Assembly (NCBI GenBank): GCA_947478525.1
Contig: CANJVU010000005.1
Location: 1-64,000, forward strand
DNA from: Thiotrichales bacterium
GTDB taxonomy: Bacteria; Pseudomonadota; Gammaproteobacteria; Francisellales; CACEW01
Direction of reading: 5' to 3'
Length of the DNA stretch: 64,000 bases
Shown: positions 1 to 8,821 of the stretch, in pieces
How positions within the stretch are numbered: position 1 is the first letter of the stretch
Layout of the letters: each line of letters opens with the position of its first letter
Program-made: the position numbers and the translations under genes
The notes under the pieces: generated by a model
What the model was told of the DNA's origin: nothing
Seen by the model: only the letters and a program-made list of their open reading frames with translations
Database searches by the model: none

Positions 1-1
1 G

Positions 2-3000
2 TCGATCACGTTGACACCAACGGTGAGCCCAACAGGCAGTCCAAGCGGCAGCACGACCTATAGTGTGACCAGTTCTACGACAGGGTCAGTATCCGCATCG
101 GTAACGTTATCGGCAACACAATCCGTGAGCGTAACACCATCGACTAGTCCCAGTGGTAGTCCATCGATCACAGTGACGGACACTGCTTCACCTAGCGTAT
201 CGATGACGGTAAGCCCAAGCTCAACAGTGAGTGGAACTTCGACGGTTACCCTAACGAATACGGAAACAGGAAGTGTAACAGCCACGGCGACGTTGACAGC
301 GACGCAAACCGCGACGTTGACGCCGACGGCCAGTGGTAGTTCATCGATCACAGTGACGGACACTGCTTCACCTAGCGTATCGATGGCGGTAAGCCCAAGC
401 TCAACAGTGAGTGGAACTTCGACGGTTACCCTAACGAATACGGAAACAGGAAGTGTAACAGCCACGGCGACGTTGACAGCGACGCAAACCGCGACGATGA
501 CGCCGACGGCCAGTGGTAGTTCATCGATCACAGTGACGGACACTGCTTCACCTAGCGTATCGATGACGGTAAGCCCAAGCTCAACAGTGAGCGCCAGCTT
601 TTCGGCATCGTCTTCCAGTAGCGTGAGTTTATCTGATTCCGGTACTGTATCGATAACCCCATCAGAAACCCCAAGCGTCACATGGACGGTAACGCCATCA
701 ACAACAGGCTCTGACACCGTAACGGTATCTTGTACGGTTTCTGGTAGCCCAAGTTCTACCAGCAGTTTTACCGCATCAGCAACGGATAGCCTTTCTTTTA
801 GTACATCTGCCACGGGCAGCCCTACGGTATCGGTGACGACTTCAGGTACCCCATCGTTTACGCTCACAGGAACCGTTTCAGCAACTGCTTCTGGCACGGG
901 CAGTGAAACTGCAACGACTACGCCAACCATTTCCTGGACAGCCTCGAGTACGGGATCAGCGACCAGTTCGGCAACGGCTACCTCAACGCTGACTCCCACG
1001 GTGACGGCTACAGCGACTTCTACTAGAACCATTACGCCCACAGTTAGTCCATCCCCTTCAGCTGGTTCGGTGATTGTGACGACCAATACGTTGAATAAGA
1101 CAACCTTTATTAATGTTATTAACAGCATTATTTTTAATCGTCCTGCTGGTACCTTTTCATTAACCTTGACGTTTGCCTCTGCTAACTTTAATGTTCAATC
1201 CATAACGCCGATTGCAACAGCAAGTGCCGCTCCTGGAGGTACTAGAGCCTGGAATTATAATAAGTTTAGTGGAATCATTACTTATTCCGATGTTTTCTCT
1301 GATCAGGCGAGTGCAAGAGCTGCTTTACTTGCGCTTCCGTTAGAAATGATCGGAACTTCTGGAACGATCACCATTGGAACGGGGCAGGGTACAACAGCCG
1401 TTCCAGTCACAGGCACTGGTCTGCGATTGTTATTTGACTCCTGGCAAGCTCTTGAAAAAAGTAGCACAGCTGATGCTGGGCGTGCACTGACTGACGCTTC
1501 AGCTTTAAAAACCCCAGATTACTCAACATTGAAAGTGTTGGTTTATGATCCTAATGATCAAGCTCGTTTTCCAGAGTCACACATGGCTGAGCTGATTCGT
1601 CTAAATGGAGACTATGTTTTCTGTGGCGCAAATACGACTGAATCCGTGAATGACGTCATCCAACGCTATCCAGGTGCAACCATAGATCTCGCATTGCCTG
1701 CTGAGCAGGGTATGATTAAGGTGGGTTCTGAATTCATGCAGCCGGAGCATTTTAGTTCATTGGCCAATGGGACAACCCTGAATATTTGGTCTTGTGCAGA
1801 TGGTAGTGCTATGGACCGATATGGTTTTGGTATTGCGGGAGAGGGTATGGTTCGTACCTCTAATACGACCACCGGAGGTAGTGAAGTTTCGGGTGATTAT
1901 TATCTAGAACATGCGTTCATTTATGTTAATGGTACCCGAACTAAAACAGATGTCTTGGAAGGGCTAAGTATGCAAGGCAAACTTGTGGTCGCGGAAGAGC
2001 ATTTGGGTGTTTATATACAGCCAGGCACTAAGCCAACCCCCAGAAATGTCGAAGAAAAGGCAGCGTTTTTAGCTGCATCGGCAGCAGTGCCTTCAGCGTC
2101 GCCTATGCCCCGTTTTGATGACATTAATGCTCCTTCGGTTCGGCGATTTGAATATCTTGCAGATGCCTTAAAAGGAACAAAATCGTATCAACTTCCCGAT
2201 GGTAAGCAACTGAACCCATTAGTGGCGAAAGATAATTATTTCAATAATCTTCGCAAGGTGTCGTCCTTTCTCAACTCTGCAATGACAGAGGGAGAGGTGT
2301 TGGGCAACTACGCACCGGAGCCTCAAAAAATACTAAGAGGAAATTGGGCGGCGTGGTCGGGTATTTTGTATGAAACTCAGCAAATGCTGGCCTCACTGGA
2401 CAGCTATCACTTTTCTGCAGAAGAAAAGGCCATGATGAGCGCTGTACAACCTAATATAGAGCGCCTGGTGGCGCATTATGAGCATATGACTCAACCTACG
2501 CTTGTCGCAGAAAGATTTGCGGCTTTTAAAACTGAAATGAAAGCTACTCTGGAAAGAGAACGACAAGAACGTGAAGCCATAATTCCCATGGAAGTATTGC
2601 AAGGCACTTTAGTGTCTGCTGCAATTATGACGGTTGCTGATCAGCTGAAAGCATTGTTGAGAGAGCAAGAGCGTCGAGACGCGTTAGGTCTTTGGTGTAA
2701 GACACGTGCCGAGGTTAAACGTGAGGTACCTGCGGACAAGGATGTCTTTAATACACAAGCGAAGGATTCTGTGATTAGCGCCCTTGGCCATCTTCGTCAA
2801 CCGGTATTGCAAACAGAGCGATACGAAGCGCAGGTGCGTGCGAAAGAAGTGTCTGATGCAAACGTGAATGGATTGTTTGTTGCCGCGGCATCACAATTAC
2901 AGCAAATTAAAGCATTGGCTTTGACGGGTGAGACACAGGCGGACTTTGAAGCCCGTCTGAAAACACTTCCTGCGTCAGAGCATCAAACATTGCGTCAAAT

Positions 3001-5599
3001 AAGAGGCCTTGTATTATCGGTGGCGTCGCTTGAGCAATTTAAACAAATCTTACATCCTATGTCTGAGCATACGCTGAAGGTTTATATGGAGCATTTTGAT
3101 GCTATTAGAACCAGTGCGACCTCTCAGTCAATATTTGAGACGGCTATCCAATGTTTGCCTGAAGTGGAGCAAGGAAAGTGGCGTCAAATAAGAGCACTGG
3201 AGTTGACGCCTGATGACATGCGTCAAACCTTTAAAACACAATTTGGAGAACAGCAAGCGCAATTCTCCGAAGTTCGCGCAGCAGTGGCAGTAGGGCAATA
3301 TGATCGCGCCTTCTCGACTATGATCAGCCATTTGTCGGATGATCAGCAAACATTGTGGAACCAAGCAAGAAGTGCTCTGTTATCGAGTGCTACTCGGCAA
3401 GACGTGTTGGCATTCATGCCGCCTTATTCAGGGGTGATTGTAGATCAAGTGGTTCGTTTTGTAGAAGCCGAGAAAGCCTATCAAGCGTGTTTTTCGGGGT
3501 TATCTGAAACAAGGCGGGCTAAATGGGAGGGGGTAAGAAATGCCCTTTATGCAGGAAAGCCTCATAAAGCATTTCGTTTGGCAGTGCCCGCTGCTGAACA
3601 ACAAGAAGTAGGCTTTGAGGCGATGGTTGAGTTGCTGCTTAAAACAGTTTCAGCTGCACGACCTGCTGTTGAAGAGATGAGGCTTTCTCTCCTCAAGGAT
3701 TATAAAGGAAAGCTAGAAGCTCAATTGAGTGCATTGGCATTAGAAGATCTTTCGCCAAAAGAAGTAGAAAAAGAAAAAAAATGTATAGAGGATAAAAATA
3801 AAGCTGATTTTAATGCAGAGCTGGGAGCATTAAGAGAAGAGTTTTTTGAAATAACGTTAGCCACAAAAATAAAGGATTTAGCGGCTTGGAATGTGATGGA
3901 CCTCTCTGATGATGCCCTGTCTCGCTGGAAATCGGTTTTCTATTACGCACTGTCCGCAAATTCTGAGGCAGCCATTCGTGAGCAGATCGATATTCAACTT
4001 CTATACCCTTATAAGCTGGAGATGGATGCATTATTTTCTGCTCAGACAGAGGCGCCAGTTTTTGATTTGGTTCAGGATCTGCCTTTAAAAGAAAAGTCAG
4101 CCTGCCAGGCACTCAGAGAACAATTGTATGTAGAACGATTGGAAAAATCGTTACAGAATACGCTCAAAACACTTTCTCCTGAGGAACAACTGAAATGGGG
4201 TAATTTGAGAGATAAAATTTTTGCTGCTACCACGCCTGAAGAATATCCAGTCAGATTAAGTCAGGCGATCCATTGCTTGGCAACGATGCATTTTATGTCC
4301 CAATTCAGAGGTGTTATTTATAGTCCAGAGGTGATTGAGGCAAGTAAGTGGCTCTCGACATTGCCAGGAGCGAATCCTGAATTAATGGCGGCAGCGTCAC
4401 GATTGGCTACACCAGGGTTAGTTTCAATAGGAATAGGCCTTTCTGAGTTTTCTCAGTATAGGCGCTTTCAAGCAGCAATCGAGGAATTGCCGAAAGCGGA
4501 AAATGCTAAGGTGCTGGAACAATTGGAAATCATTGGTCGTTCCAGTCAATCCAAAGAGCAGTTTGTTGCACTGGTTGAGCAATTGATTGAAAATGCCACA
4601 TTGATTAAACAGCCGGAGAGTGTGGTTCATGAAGTAATGAACGCTGCATTAGATAAAGTCGTTTCTTTTGTTGAAGCGCCTTCTTTTAAGGCCATTGAAG
4701 GACCGCGCCCAGGTATGCTTGATTTCTTAGATCCTGTTAGTGACAAGGTTGCGATCGCTGTTGCTTCAGCATTGAACCCGATGCCTTGGATTTCTTATGC
4801 TCGTGAGCAATTGTCCTCCTACGCTTCTTGGTTGACTGCCCCAGTGTCCATTGATTTGGAAGACATCCAAGCTGGGGCTTATAAAAGTGGCGGCGCGTCT
4901 GTTGCTGTTGCGAAACCTTCTGCGCTTGATTTTGAAGGCGCTGCTGCCAAAGCGAGCGAGATGGCTGGTCAATTTGGCTCAAACTTCTGTAAAGCCTCTG
5001 TATCGGCTGCATTGCCACAAGTGGGGCTGTTGGTGTCCATGTTAACACCTATGGCAGCAGGAGTATGGGCTACTTCAACCATGCTGCCGTCGTTGATGCT
5101 ACTGTCCGGAATGGCGATGGGGGCTAGTGCCATGTTTGCCAAAGGCGAAGGCACTAAAACCCTGACGCCGGTTGGGGTATCGATGGCTTTGTCGGCATTG
5201 GCTGGTATTTTGATCGGAAAGACCATGGGTGATTTGTTGTCCACAGCGAGTGGTGTCATTACTGTTGCATTGATGGTTGGGAAAGTCGGGATGCTGTTGC
5301 AGGATCTCTCGAGTGATCCTCATTTCAAAGCATGTGAAACGCCAGAAAATAAGCGAGCGTTTGTGGCAGGTAAACTGGTTGAAACATTATCTACGTTGCC
5401 TTCTACAATCTCACAAGCGATTGTTCAGTGGGCTGCGCCAAGTATAGCTGTGCAGCTAGAAAAAGGGGTAGATAGTGTCATTGAAGGTGTCAAAGCGACA
5501 GAGTTTTATCGACTGGGTGCCTTTGCGTTCTGTCAGGCTGAGTTATCTAAAGATCTAACGGCTCAGCAGGTGGCATTGCTTCCTAGAGTCCCGGGGTGA
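2..5599 (+). CDS. Giant Ser/Thr-rich repeat protein with helical and membrane C-terminal regions (5' partial)
   Basis: The frame is open to the left edge, so the true start lies outside the window; the TTG at 11 is not a convincing start. Roughly the first 1,060 bases encode almost only Ser, Thr, Val, Pro, Ala and Gly, partly as 60-residue tandem repeats. A beta-rich segment follows (about 1070-1450), then a compact region (about 1530-2030) with two Cys-containing motifs (VFCGAN near 1618, NIWSCADGS near 1787). A long charged, probably coiled-coil region (about 2200-4650) contains at least five copies of a loose helical motif. Near the C-terminus (about 5010-5310) are three hydrophobic Gly/Ala-rich segments able to span a membrane. 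I do not recognise the family. A surface or secreted protein, or a host-directed effector, would fit; both are inference. It ends 80 bases before a pilin-like gene on the same strand. Confidence 0.8.
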   Translation, partial: SITLTPTVSPTGSPSGSTTYSVTSSTTGSVSASVTLSATQSVSVTPSTSPSGSPSITVTDTASPSVSMTVSPSSTVSGTSTVTLTNTETGSVTATATLTATQTATLTPTASGSSSITVTDTASPSVSMAVSPSSTVSGTSTVTLTNTETGSVTATATLTATQTATMTPTASGSSSITVTDTASPSVSMTVSPSSTVSASFSASSSSSVSLSDSGTVSITPSETPSVTWTVTPSTTGSDTVTVSCTVSGSPSSTSSFTASATDSLSFSTSATGSPTVSVTTSGTPSFTLTGTVSATASGTGSETATTTPTISWTASSTGSATSSATATSTLTPTVTATATSTRTITPTVSPSPSAGSVIVTTNTLNKTTFINVINSIIFNRPAGTFSLTLTFASANFNVQSITPIATASAAPGGTRAWNYNKFSGIITYSDVFSDQASARAALLALPLEMIGTSGTITIGTGQGTTAVPVTGTGLRLLFDSWQALEKSSTADAGRALTDASALKTPDYSTLKVLVYDPNDQARFPESHMAELIRLNGDYVFCGANTTESVNDVIQRYPGATIDLALPAEQGMIKVGSEFMQPEHFSSLANGTTLNIWSCADGSAMDRYGFGIAGEGMVRTSNTTTGGSEVSGDYYLEHAFIYVNGTRTKTDVLEGLSMQGKLVVAEEHLGVYIQPGTKPTPRNVEEKAAFLAASAAVPSASPMPRFDDINAPSVRRFEYLADALKGTKSYQLPDGKQLNPLVAKDNYFNNLRKVSSFLNSAMTEGEVLGNYAPEPQKILRGNWAAWSGILYETQQMLASLDSYHFSAEEKAMMSAVQPNIERLVAHYEHMTQPTLVAERFAAFKTEMKATLERERQEREAIIPMEVLQGTLVSAAIMTVADQLKALLREQERRDALGLWCKTRAEVKREVPADKDVFNTQAKDSVISALGHLRQPVLQTERYEAQVRAKEVSDANVNGLFVAAASQLQQIKALALTGETQADFEARLKTLPASEHQTLRQIRGLVLSVASLEQFKQILHPMSEHTLKVYMEHFDAIRTSATSQSIFETAIQCLPEVEQGKWRQIRALELTPDDMRQTFKTQFGEQQAQFSEVRAAVAVGQYDRAFSTMISHLSDDQQTLWNQARSALLSSATRQDVLAFMPPYSGVIVDQVVRFVEAEKAYQACFSGLSETRRAKWEGVRNALYAGKPHKAFRLAVPAAEQQEVGFEAMVELLLKTVSAARPAVEEMRLSLLKDYKGKLEAQLSALALEDLSPKEVEKEKKCIEDKNKADFNAELGALREEFFEITLATKIKDLAAWNVMDLSDDALSRWKSVFYYALSANSEAAIREQIDIQLLYPYKLEMDALFSAQTEAPVFDLVQDLPLKEKSACQALREQLYVERLEKSLQNTLKTLSPEEQLKWGNLRDKIFAATTPEEYPVRLSQAIHCLATMHFMSQFRGVIYSPEVIEASKWLSTLPGANPELMAAASRLATPGLVSIGIGLSEFSQYRRFQAAIEELPKAENAKVLEQLEIIGRSSQSKEQFVALVEQLIENATLIKQPESVVHEVMNAALDKVVSFVEAPSFKAIEGPRPGMLDFLDPVSDKVAIAVASALNPMPWISYAREQLSSYASWLTAPVSIDLEDIQAGAYKSGGASVAVAKPSALDFEGAAAKASEMAGQFGSNFCKASVSAALPQVGLLVSMLTPMAAGVWATSTMLPSLMLLSGMAMGASAMFAKGEGTKTLTPVGVSMALSALAGILIGKTMGDLLSTASGVITVALMVGKVGMLLQDLSSDPHFKACETPENKRAFVAGKLVETLSTLPSTISQAIVQWAAPSIAVQLEKGVDSVIEGVKATEFYRLGAFAFCQAELSKDLTAQQVALLPRVPG
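150..591 (+). repeat. 180-bp tandem repeat inside the Ser/Thr-rich gene (about 2.45 copies)
   Basis: Copies start at 150, 330 and 510 and the third stops matching at 591. The period is exactly 180 bases (60 codons), so the frame is kept. Copies 1 and 2 differ only at a few single bases (for example A206/G386, T317/A497 and C161/T341). Such near-identity points to recent unequal crossing-over or gene conversion, and the copy number is likely to vary between strains. Confidence 0.95.
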
Positions 5600-5620
5600 A
5601 GCAATAATTCTGTATTTTAT

Positions 5621-5650
5621 TTGAATATTTGGTTCGTTATTTGATATAGT
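5621..5650 (+). promoter_or_regulatory. Sigma-70 promoter for the pilin-like gene
   Basis: TTGAAT (5621-5626), 18-base spacer, TATAGT (5645-5650), with an extended -10 TG at 5642-5643. It lies about 30 bases upstream of the pilin-like start and after the end of the giant gene, so the pilin-like gene probably has its own transcript. Confidence 0.6.
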
Positions 5651-5679
5651 AAGTCATTGAAAATGAAGAAGAGAGGGTT

Positions 5680-6156
5680 ATGAAAACAATTAATAAAGGG
5701 TTTACCCTGATGGAATTGATTGTTGCAATGGTTATTATTGGAATTTTGGCGGCGGTTGCAGTTCCCCGATATTTGGATTTTTCTCTTGAGGCGAATCTTG
5801 CACAAACTCAGACCTACGCACAGCAACTTCAGAGCCAATTTATGATGAATTACGCTTTGAGAACGATTAATCCAAGTGACCCCAGTAGTATTCCTTTTGT
5901 GAAGGATGATCCTAGCTCAAATGGTTGTATATATTTTGCTAGTCGGGAGATTGCCAATTATGATTCAATTTTTGATGGTGTTACCCATGGTGTTTTTCCT
6001 ACTATAACTCTAGGGGGGGTGCCATTTCCGTATGGAGATTTGTATCCTCCTGGTTCGAAGCCTCCTAGCAGTGATTATTGTGTGATTTATTATTCTGCAG
6101 ATGGTGGTGAAACAAGCTATTTTTTTGCAGCCGTAGTCATGTATACACAGTCTTAA
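5680..6156 (+). CDS. Type IV pilin-like / pseudopilin protein with N-methylation site
   Basis: The 158-residue product begins with a short basic leader followed by GFTLMELIVAMVIIGILAAV, the classic class III signal: cleavage after Gly, Glu at +5 of the mature protein and a long hydrophobic helix. Prepilin peptidase (PilD) would cleave and methylate it. The mature C-terminal part has two Cys residues (NGCIYF and DYCVIYY) that could form the usual pilin disulfide loop. An AGAGAGG ribosome site lies just before the ATG. No other pilus genes are adjacent, so it is an orphan pilin or minor pseudopilin; major versus minor subunit cannot be decided. It is followed by two tRNA genes. Confidence 0.85.
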   Translation: MKTINKGFTLMELIVAMVIIGILAAVAVPRYLDFSLEANLAQTQTYAQQLQSQFMMNYALRTINPSDPSSIPFVKDDPSSNGCIYFASREIANYDSIFDGVTHGVFPTITLGGVPFPYGDLYPPGSKPPSSDYCVIYYSADGGETSYFFAAVVMYTQS

Positions 6157-6175
6157 GAAAAACTTGTCATTCACC

Positions 6176-6204
6176 TTGACACTGTTAGGTCAAGCCGGTA
6201 TTAT
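6176..6204 (+). promoter_or_regulatory. Strong sigma-70 promoter for tRNA-Pro (and tRNA-Arg)
   Basis: TTGACA (6176-6181), 17-base spacer, TATTAT (6199-6204). The -35 is a perfect consensus, and the expected transcription start is a few bases before the tRNA 5' end at 6216. A GC-rich discriminator follows, as is usual for stable-RNA promoters. Confidence 0.8.
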
Positions 6205-6215
6205 TGCCGGACCTT

Positions 6216-6292
6216 CGGGGTATAGCGCAGCCTGGTAGCGCGCCTGCTTTGGGAGCAGGATGTCGAGAGTTCGAATCCCTCTACCCCGACCA
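6216..6292 (+). tRNA. tRNA-Pro(TGG)
   Basis: 77 bases with encoded CCA. The acceptor stem CGGGGTA pairs with TACCCCG. The anticodon stem CCTGC/GCAGG encloses loop TTTGGGA with anticodon TGG at 6250-6252. The T-arm contains GTTCGAATC. It starts with C, typical of bacterial tRNA-Pro, and is followed 31 bases later by tRNA-Arg, probably in one transcript. Confidence 0.97.
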
Positions 6293-6323
6293 ATTAAATG
6301 ACATTCACCTGTTGTTCACATGC

Positions 6324-6400
<77 letters not shown>

Positions 6401-6459
6401 GCTTTGCTGAAGCAACGGCGTGGTTAACCAAAAACCGTTATTTTACTTTAGGAGCAATT

Positions 6460-6879
6460 ATGGAATTTTTCAGAAAATTATCAATTGGCTTTGCTGCCGG
6501 TGCTGTCGGTGGTTTAATCGCTGAAGCGTTATTGTTACTGGCGGTTTATTATGGTATTACCGCGAAGATCGGCGTTAATTTACCAGGAATTGATTCCTAC
6601 TCGTATGTATGGGCACAATTGGAGCACGAAATTTTCTGGGGCGCCATTTGGGGCTTGTTGTTCGGCTTGCCGATTATGACAGACGGCGCCTGGTGGAAAC
6701 GTGCCTTGTTTATCGGTGCATTACCGGCGTTGGTCATGTTGTTTTACGTATTCCCTTATGTCTCCAGCCAAGGTTTGTTTGGTAAAGATTATGGTACTTG
6801 GACCTTTGTAGTAATCTTCATCGCCTGCTGGATTTGGGGCGCGGTTGCTGCGGGTTGGTATAATAAGATTGGTGGGTAG
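6460..6879 (+). CDS. Small integral membrane protein of unknown function
   Basis: 139 residues with about four hydrophobic helices: residues near 7-30, 55-72 (rich in Trp and Gly), 84-104 and 113-133. A GGAG ribosome site precedes the ATG. I recognise no catalytic motif. It stands alone between tRNA-Arg and the convergent rpiA-rmuC unit, so its neighbours give no clue to its role. It is likely a real gene because of the clean ribosome site, the regular membrane topology and the terminator-like hairpin just after the stop. Confidence 0.7.
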   Translation: MEFFRKLSIGFAAGAVGGLIAEALLLLAVYYGITAKIGVNLPGIDSYSYVWAQLEHEIFWGAIWGLLFGLPIMTDGAWWKRALFIGALPALVMLFYVFPYVSSQGLFGKDYGTWTFVVIFIACWIWGAVAAGWYNKIGG

Positions 6880-6886
6880 CAAAATT

Positions 6887-6909
6887 CCCTCCTCCCTTGC
6901 GGAGGAGGG
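6887..6909. terminator. Hairpin between convergent genes, terminator-like
   Basis: A perfect 9-bp stem (CCCTCCTCC / GGAGGAGGG) with a 5-base loop lies between the membrane-protein gene and rpiA, which converge here. Read on the minus strand the stem is followed by AATTTTGC, so it suits rpiA better than the plus-strand gene. Confidence 0.65.
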
Positions 6910-6924
6910 TTAGGGTGGAGGGGG

Positions 6925-7578
6925 TTAAATTATTTTCATCCCACCCTCACTCGCCACCAGCACTTTATCTGCTGGACGTAGTGCAAATATCCCATTCGTT
7001 ACCACACCGGTAATCTGATTGATCGCGGTTTCTAACCCTTTTGGATCAACAATACTCAAACCATGCACGTCTAAAATCACATTGCCATTATCGGTGATTA
7101 CGCCTTCGCGATAAATCGGCTGGCCACCCAATTTCACCAACTGCCGCGCGACATAGCTGCGTGCCATCGGAACCACTTCTACCGGTAACGGAAACTTGCC
7201 CAACACGTCGACCTGTTTTGATTGATCGGCGATGCAGATAAACTGTTTGGCACAGGCTGCGATGATTTTTTCGCGCGTCAGCGCGGCACCGCCGCCTTTG
7301 ACTAATTGGCGATGCACGGTAAATTCATCAGCACCATCAACATACACATCGACGCGATCGACGGTATTTAACTCCAGTACTCGAATCCCCAGCGCTTTTA
7401 ATTGCGCGGTCGAAGCATCAGAGCTGGAAACCGTCGCTTCAATACGGTGTTTCATTTTGCCCAGCGCTTCAATAAAAAAACGGACGGTGGAACCCGTGCC
7501 CACGCCAACGATCATATCATCTTTGATATAGGCGAGGGCGGCTTCAGCGGCTTGCTGTTTGAGCGTGTCCTGTGTCAT
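6925..7578 (-). CDS. rpiA: Ribose-5-phosphate isomerase A
   Basis: Interconverts ribose 5-phosphate and ribulose 5-phosphate in the non-oxidative pentose phosphate pathway, in the cytosol. The 217-residue protein has normal family length. It shows the phosphate-binding GVGTGST (residues 25-31), the DGADE motif with catalytic Asp81, and [11 protein letters not shown] with Lys94 and Glu103, the residues used by the E. coli enzyme. The start overlaps the rmuC stop by four bases (ATGA), so the two genes form a translationally coupled pair. The product feeds prs, found about 7 kb away in this window. Confidence 0.97.
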   Translation of the reverse strand: MTQDTLKQQAAEAALAYIKDDMIVGVGTGSTVRFFIEALGKMKHRIEATVSSSDASTAQLKALGIRVLELNTVDRVDVYVDGADEFTVHRQLVKGGGAALTREKIIAACAKQFICIADQSKQVDVLGKFPLPVEVVPMARSYVARQLVKLGGQPIYREGVITDNGNVILDVHGLSIVDPKGLETAINQITGVVTNGIFALRPADKVLVASEGGMKII

Positions 7579-8696
7579 AAGAGCTCCTTAGGGGTGTCCA
7601 AATTCACTTGTTCAATTTTGCCAAAACGACTGGTAATTTTACGCGCCGACACATTCACTTCCTGTACGTCTTGATGCGCCTGTTCAATATGACGTTGCAG
7701 ACCATCCATGCGTTGTTGGAAGCGGCCAAAATCTTGGCCGAGCACCTGCAGATGCTGTTGAATGATGTGTACCTGCTGTTTGGTGGCATCGTCTTTCAGC
7801 ACCGCGCGGATGGTGGTCAAAATCGCCATCATGGTGGTGGGGGAAGCAAGCCAGACTTTGGCCTGGTACGACGCTTCTACCAAATCCGGATAATGGGCGT
7901 GAATCTCCGCAAACACGGCTTCCGCGGGGATAAACATAATTGCCCCTTCGGCGGTTTCTTCCGGGATAATGTATTTTTCTGCAATATCCTGAATATGCTT
8001 TTTGATGTCGCGGCGGAATTGTTGTTCGGCAACGCGACGATCAGTTTCGCTGAGCGAGGTATCCATCAACCGTTGATAAGCTTCTAAGGGGAATTTAGAG
8101 TCGACGACCAGGTTGCCGGTGGGTTTGGGTAAAAACAAGATACAGTCGGCGCGTTTGCCATTGCTGAGCGTATGTTGAAATGCGCAGTGTTTTTCGTGTT
8201 CGGGAAAGATATTGCGGATCAGCGTGGAGAGTTGGATTTCGCCAAAGGCCCCGCGTGAACGTTTGTCATTTAATAGGTCTTTCAGGCTAACGACATTGCC
8301 GGACAGTTCGGTTATTTTCTTCTGTGCTTCATCAATCAACGCTAACCTTTTGACAATGTCGGTAAAGGTTTGCGTGGTTTTTTCAAAACCTTCGTTCAGG
8401 CGTTTTTCAACCTGACCGGAGATTTCTTTGAGGCGATTTTCCGTCAGGTTAGCCAGCTTTTCCATCTGTAAGCTGATGGCCTTGCTGGAGTCGGTGAGTG
8501 CGGTTTTGACTTGCTCGGCGGTTTCGCTGCGGCCCTTTTGTAGGCCATCTTGCAACACCTGGATTGTAATTAGGTGTTGCGCAGAGATTTTATCAGCAAG
8601 CTGTTGTTTTATATGAAAAAATTGTAATTTAGTGAGCAGGAGTAGCGCAATGATCAGCAGTATAAATGCCAAAAAAGCCATAATAATCAATAGCAT
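7575..8696 (-). CDS. rmuC: DNA recombination protein RmuC
   Basis: 373 residues. A single N-terminal membrane helix (residues about 2-22) is followed by a coiled-coil stretch (about 25-140) and the RmuC nuclease-like domain, with the conserved [10 protein letters not shown] stretch near 150, [10 protein letters not shown] and [11 protein letters not shown]. RmuC proteins limit rearrangements at inverted repeats and are thought to act on DNA structures; the biochemical role is known only by family. It is the first gene of a two-gene unit with rpiA and is divergent from rdgC, another recombination-associated gene. Confidence 0.93.
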   Translation of the reverse strand: MLLIIMAFLAFILLIIALLLLTKLQFFHIKQQLADKISAQHLITIQVLQDGLQKGRSETAEQVKTALTDSSKAISLQMEKLANLTENRLKEISGQVEKRLNEGFEKTTQTFTDIVKRLALIDEAQKKITELSGNVVSLKDLLNDKRSRGAFGEIQLSTLIRNIFPEHEKHCAFQHTLSNGKRADCILFLPKPTGNLVVDSKFPLEAYQRLMDTSLSETDRRVAEQQFRRDIKKHIQDIAEKYIIPEETAEGAIMFIPAEAVFAEIHAHYPDLVEASYQAKVWLASPTTMMAILTTIRAVLKDDATKQQVHIIQQHLQVLGQDFGRFQQRMDGLQRHIEQAHQDVQEVNVSARKITSRFGKIEQVNLDTPKELL

Positions 8697-8728
8697 ACAT
8701 TAATAATCACTTAAGCGGGTGTGCGATT

Positions 8729-8759
8729 AGTGTAGCACAGATAATTTGTTAATGTCGCC
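8729..8759 (-). promoter_or_regulatory. Possible extended -10 promoter for rmuC-rpiA
   Basis: On the minus strand TGC-TACACT (the -10 hexamer is plus 8729-8734) sits 33 bases upstream of the rmuC ATG. A partial -35 GCGACA lies 19 bases further upstream. The extended -10 is good and the -35 is weak. Confidence 0.4.
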
Positions 8760-8821
8760 AGTGCATTTTTTTTTAAAATACCGCATAATACCCACTTTGT
8801 GAAAACCGAGGGAAAGTCGTC

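Noticed and set aside
150-591. CRISPR-like array
   Set aside because: The repeats are contiguous 180-bp in-frame coding units without unique spacers and no cas genes are nearby.
58-1128. 356-codon open frame on the minus strand opposite the Ser/Thr repeats
   Set aside because: Its Val/Ala/Leu-rich repetitive translation is the mirror of the Ser/Thr codons on the plus strand; it has no ribosome site or family features.
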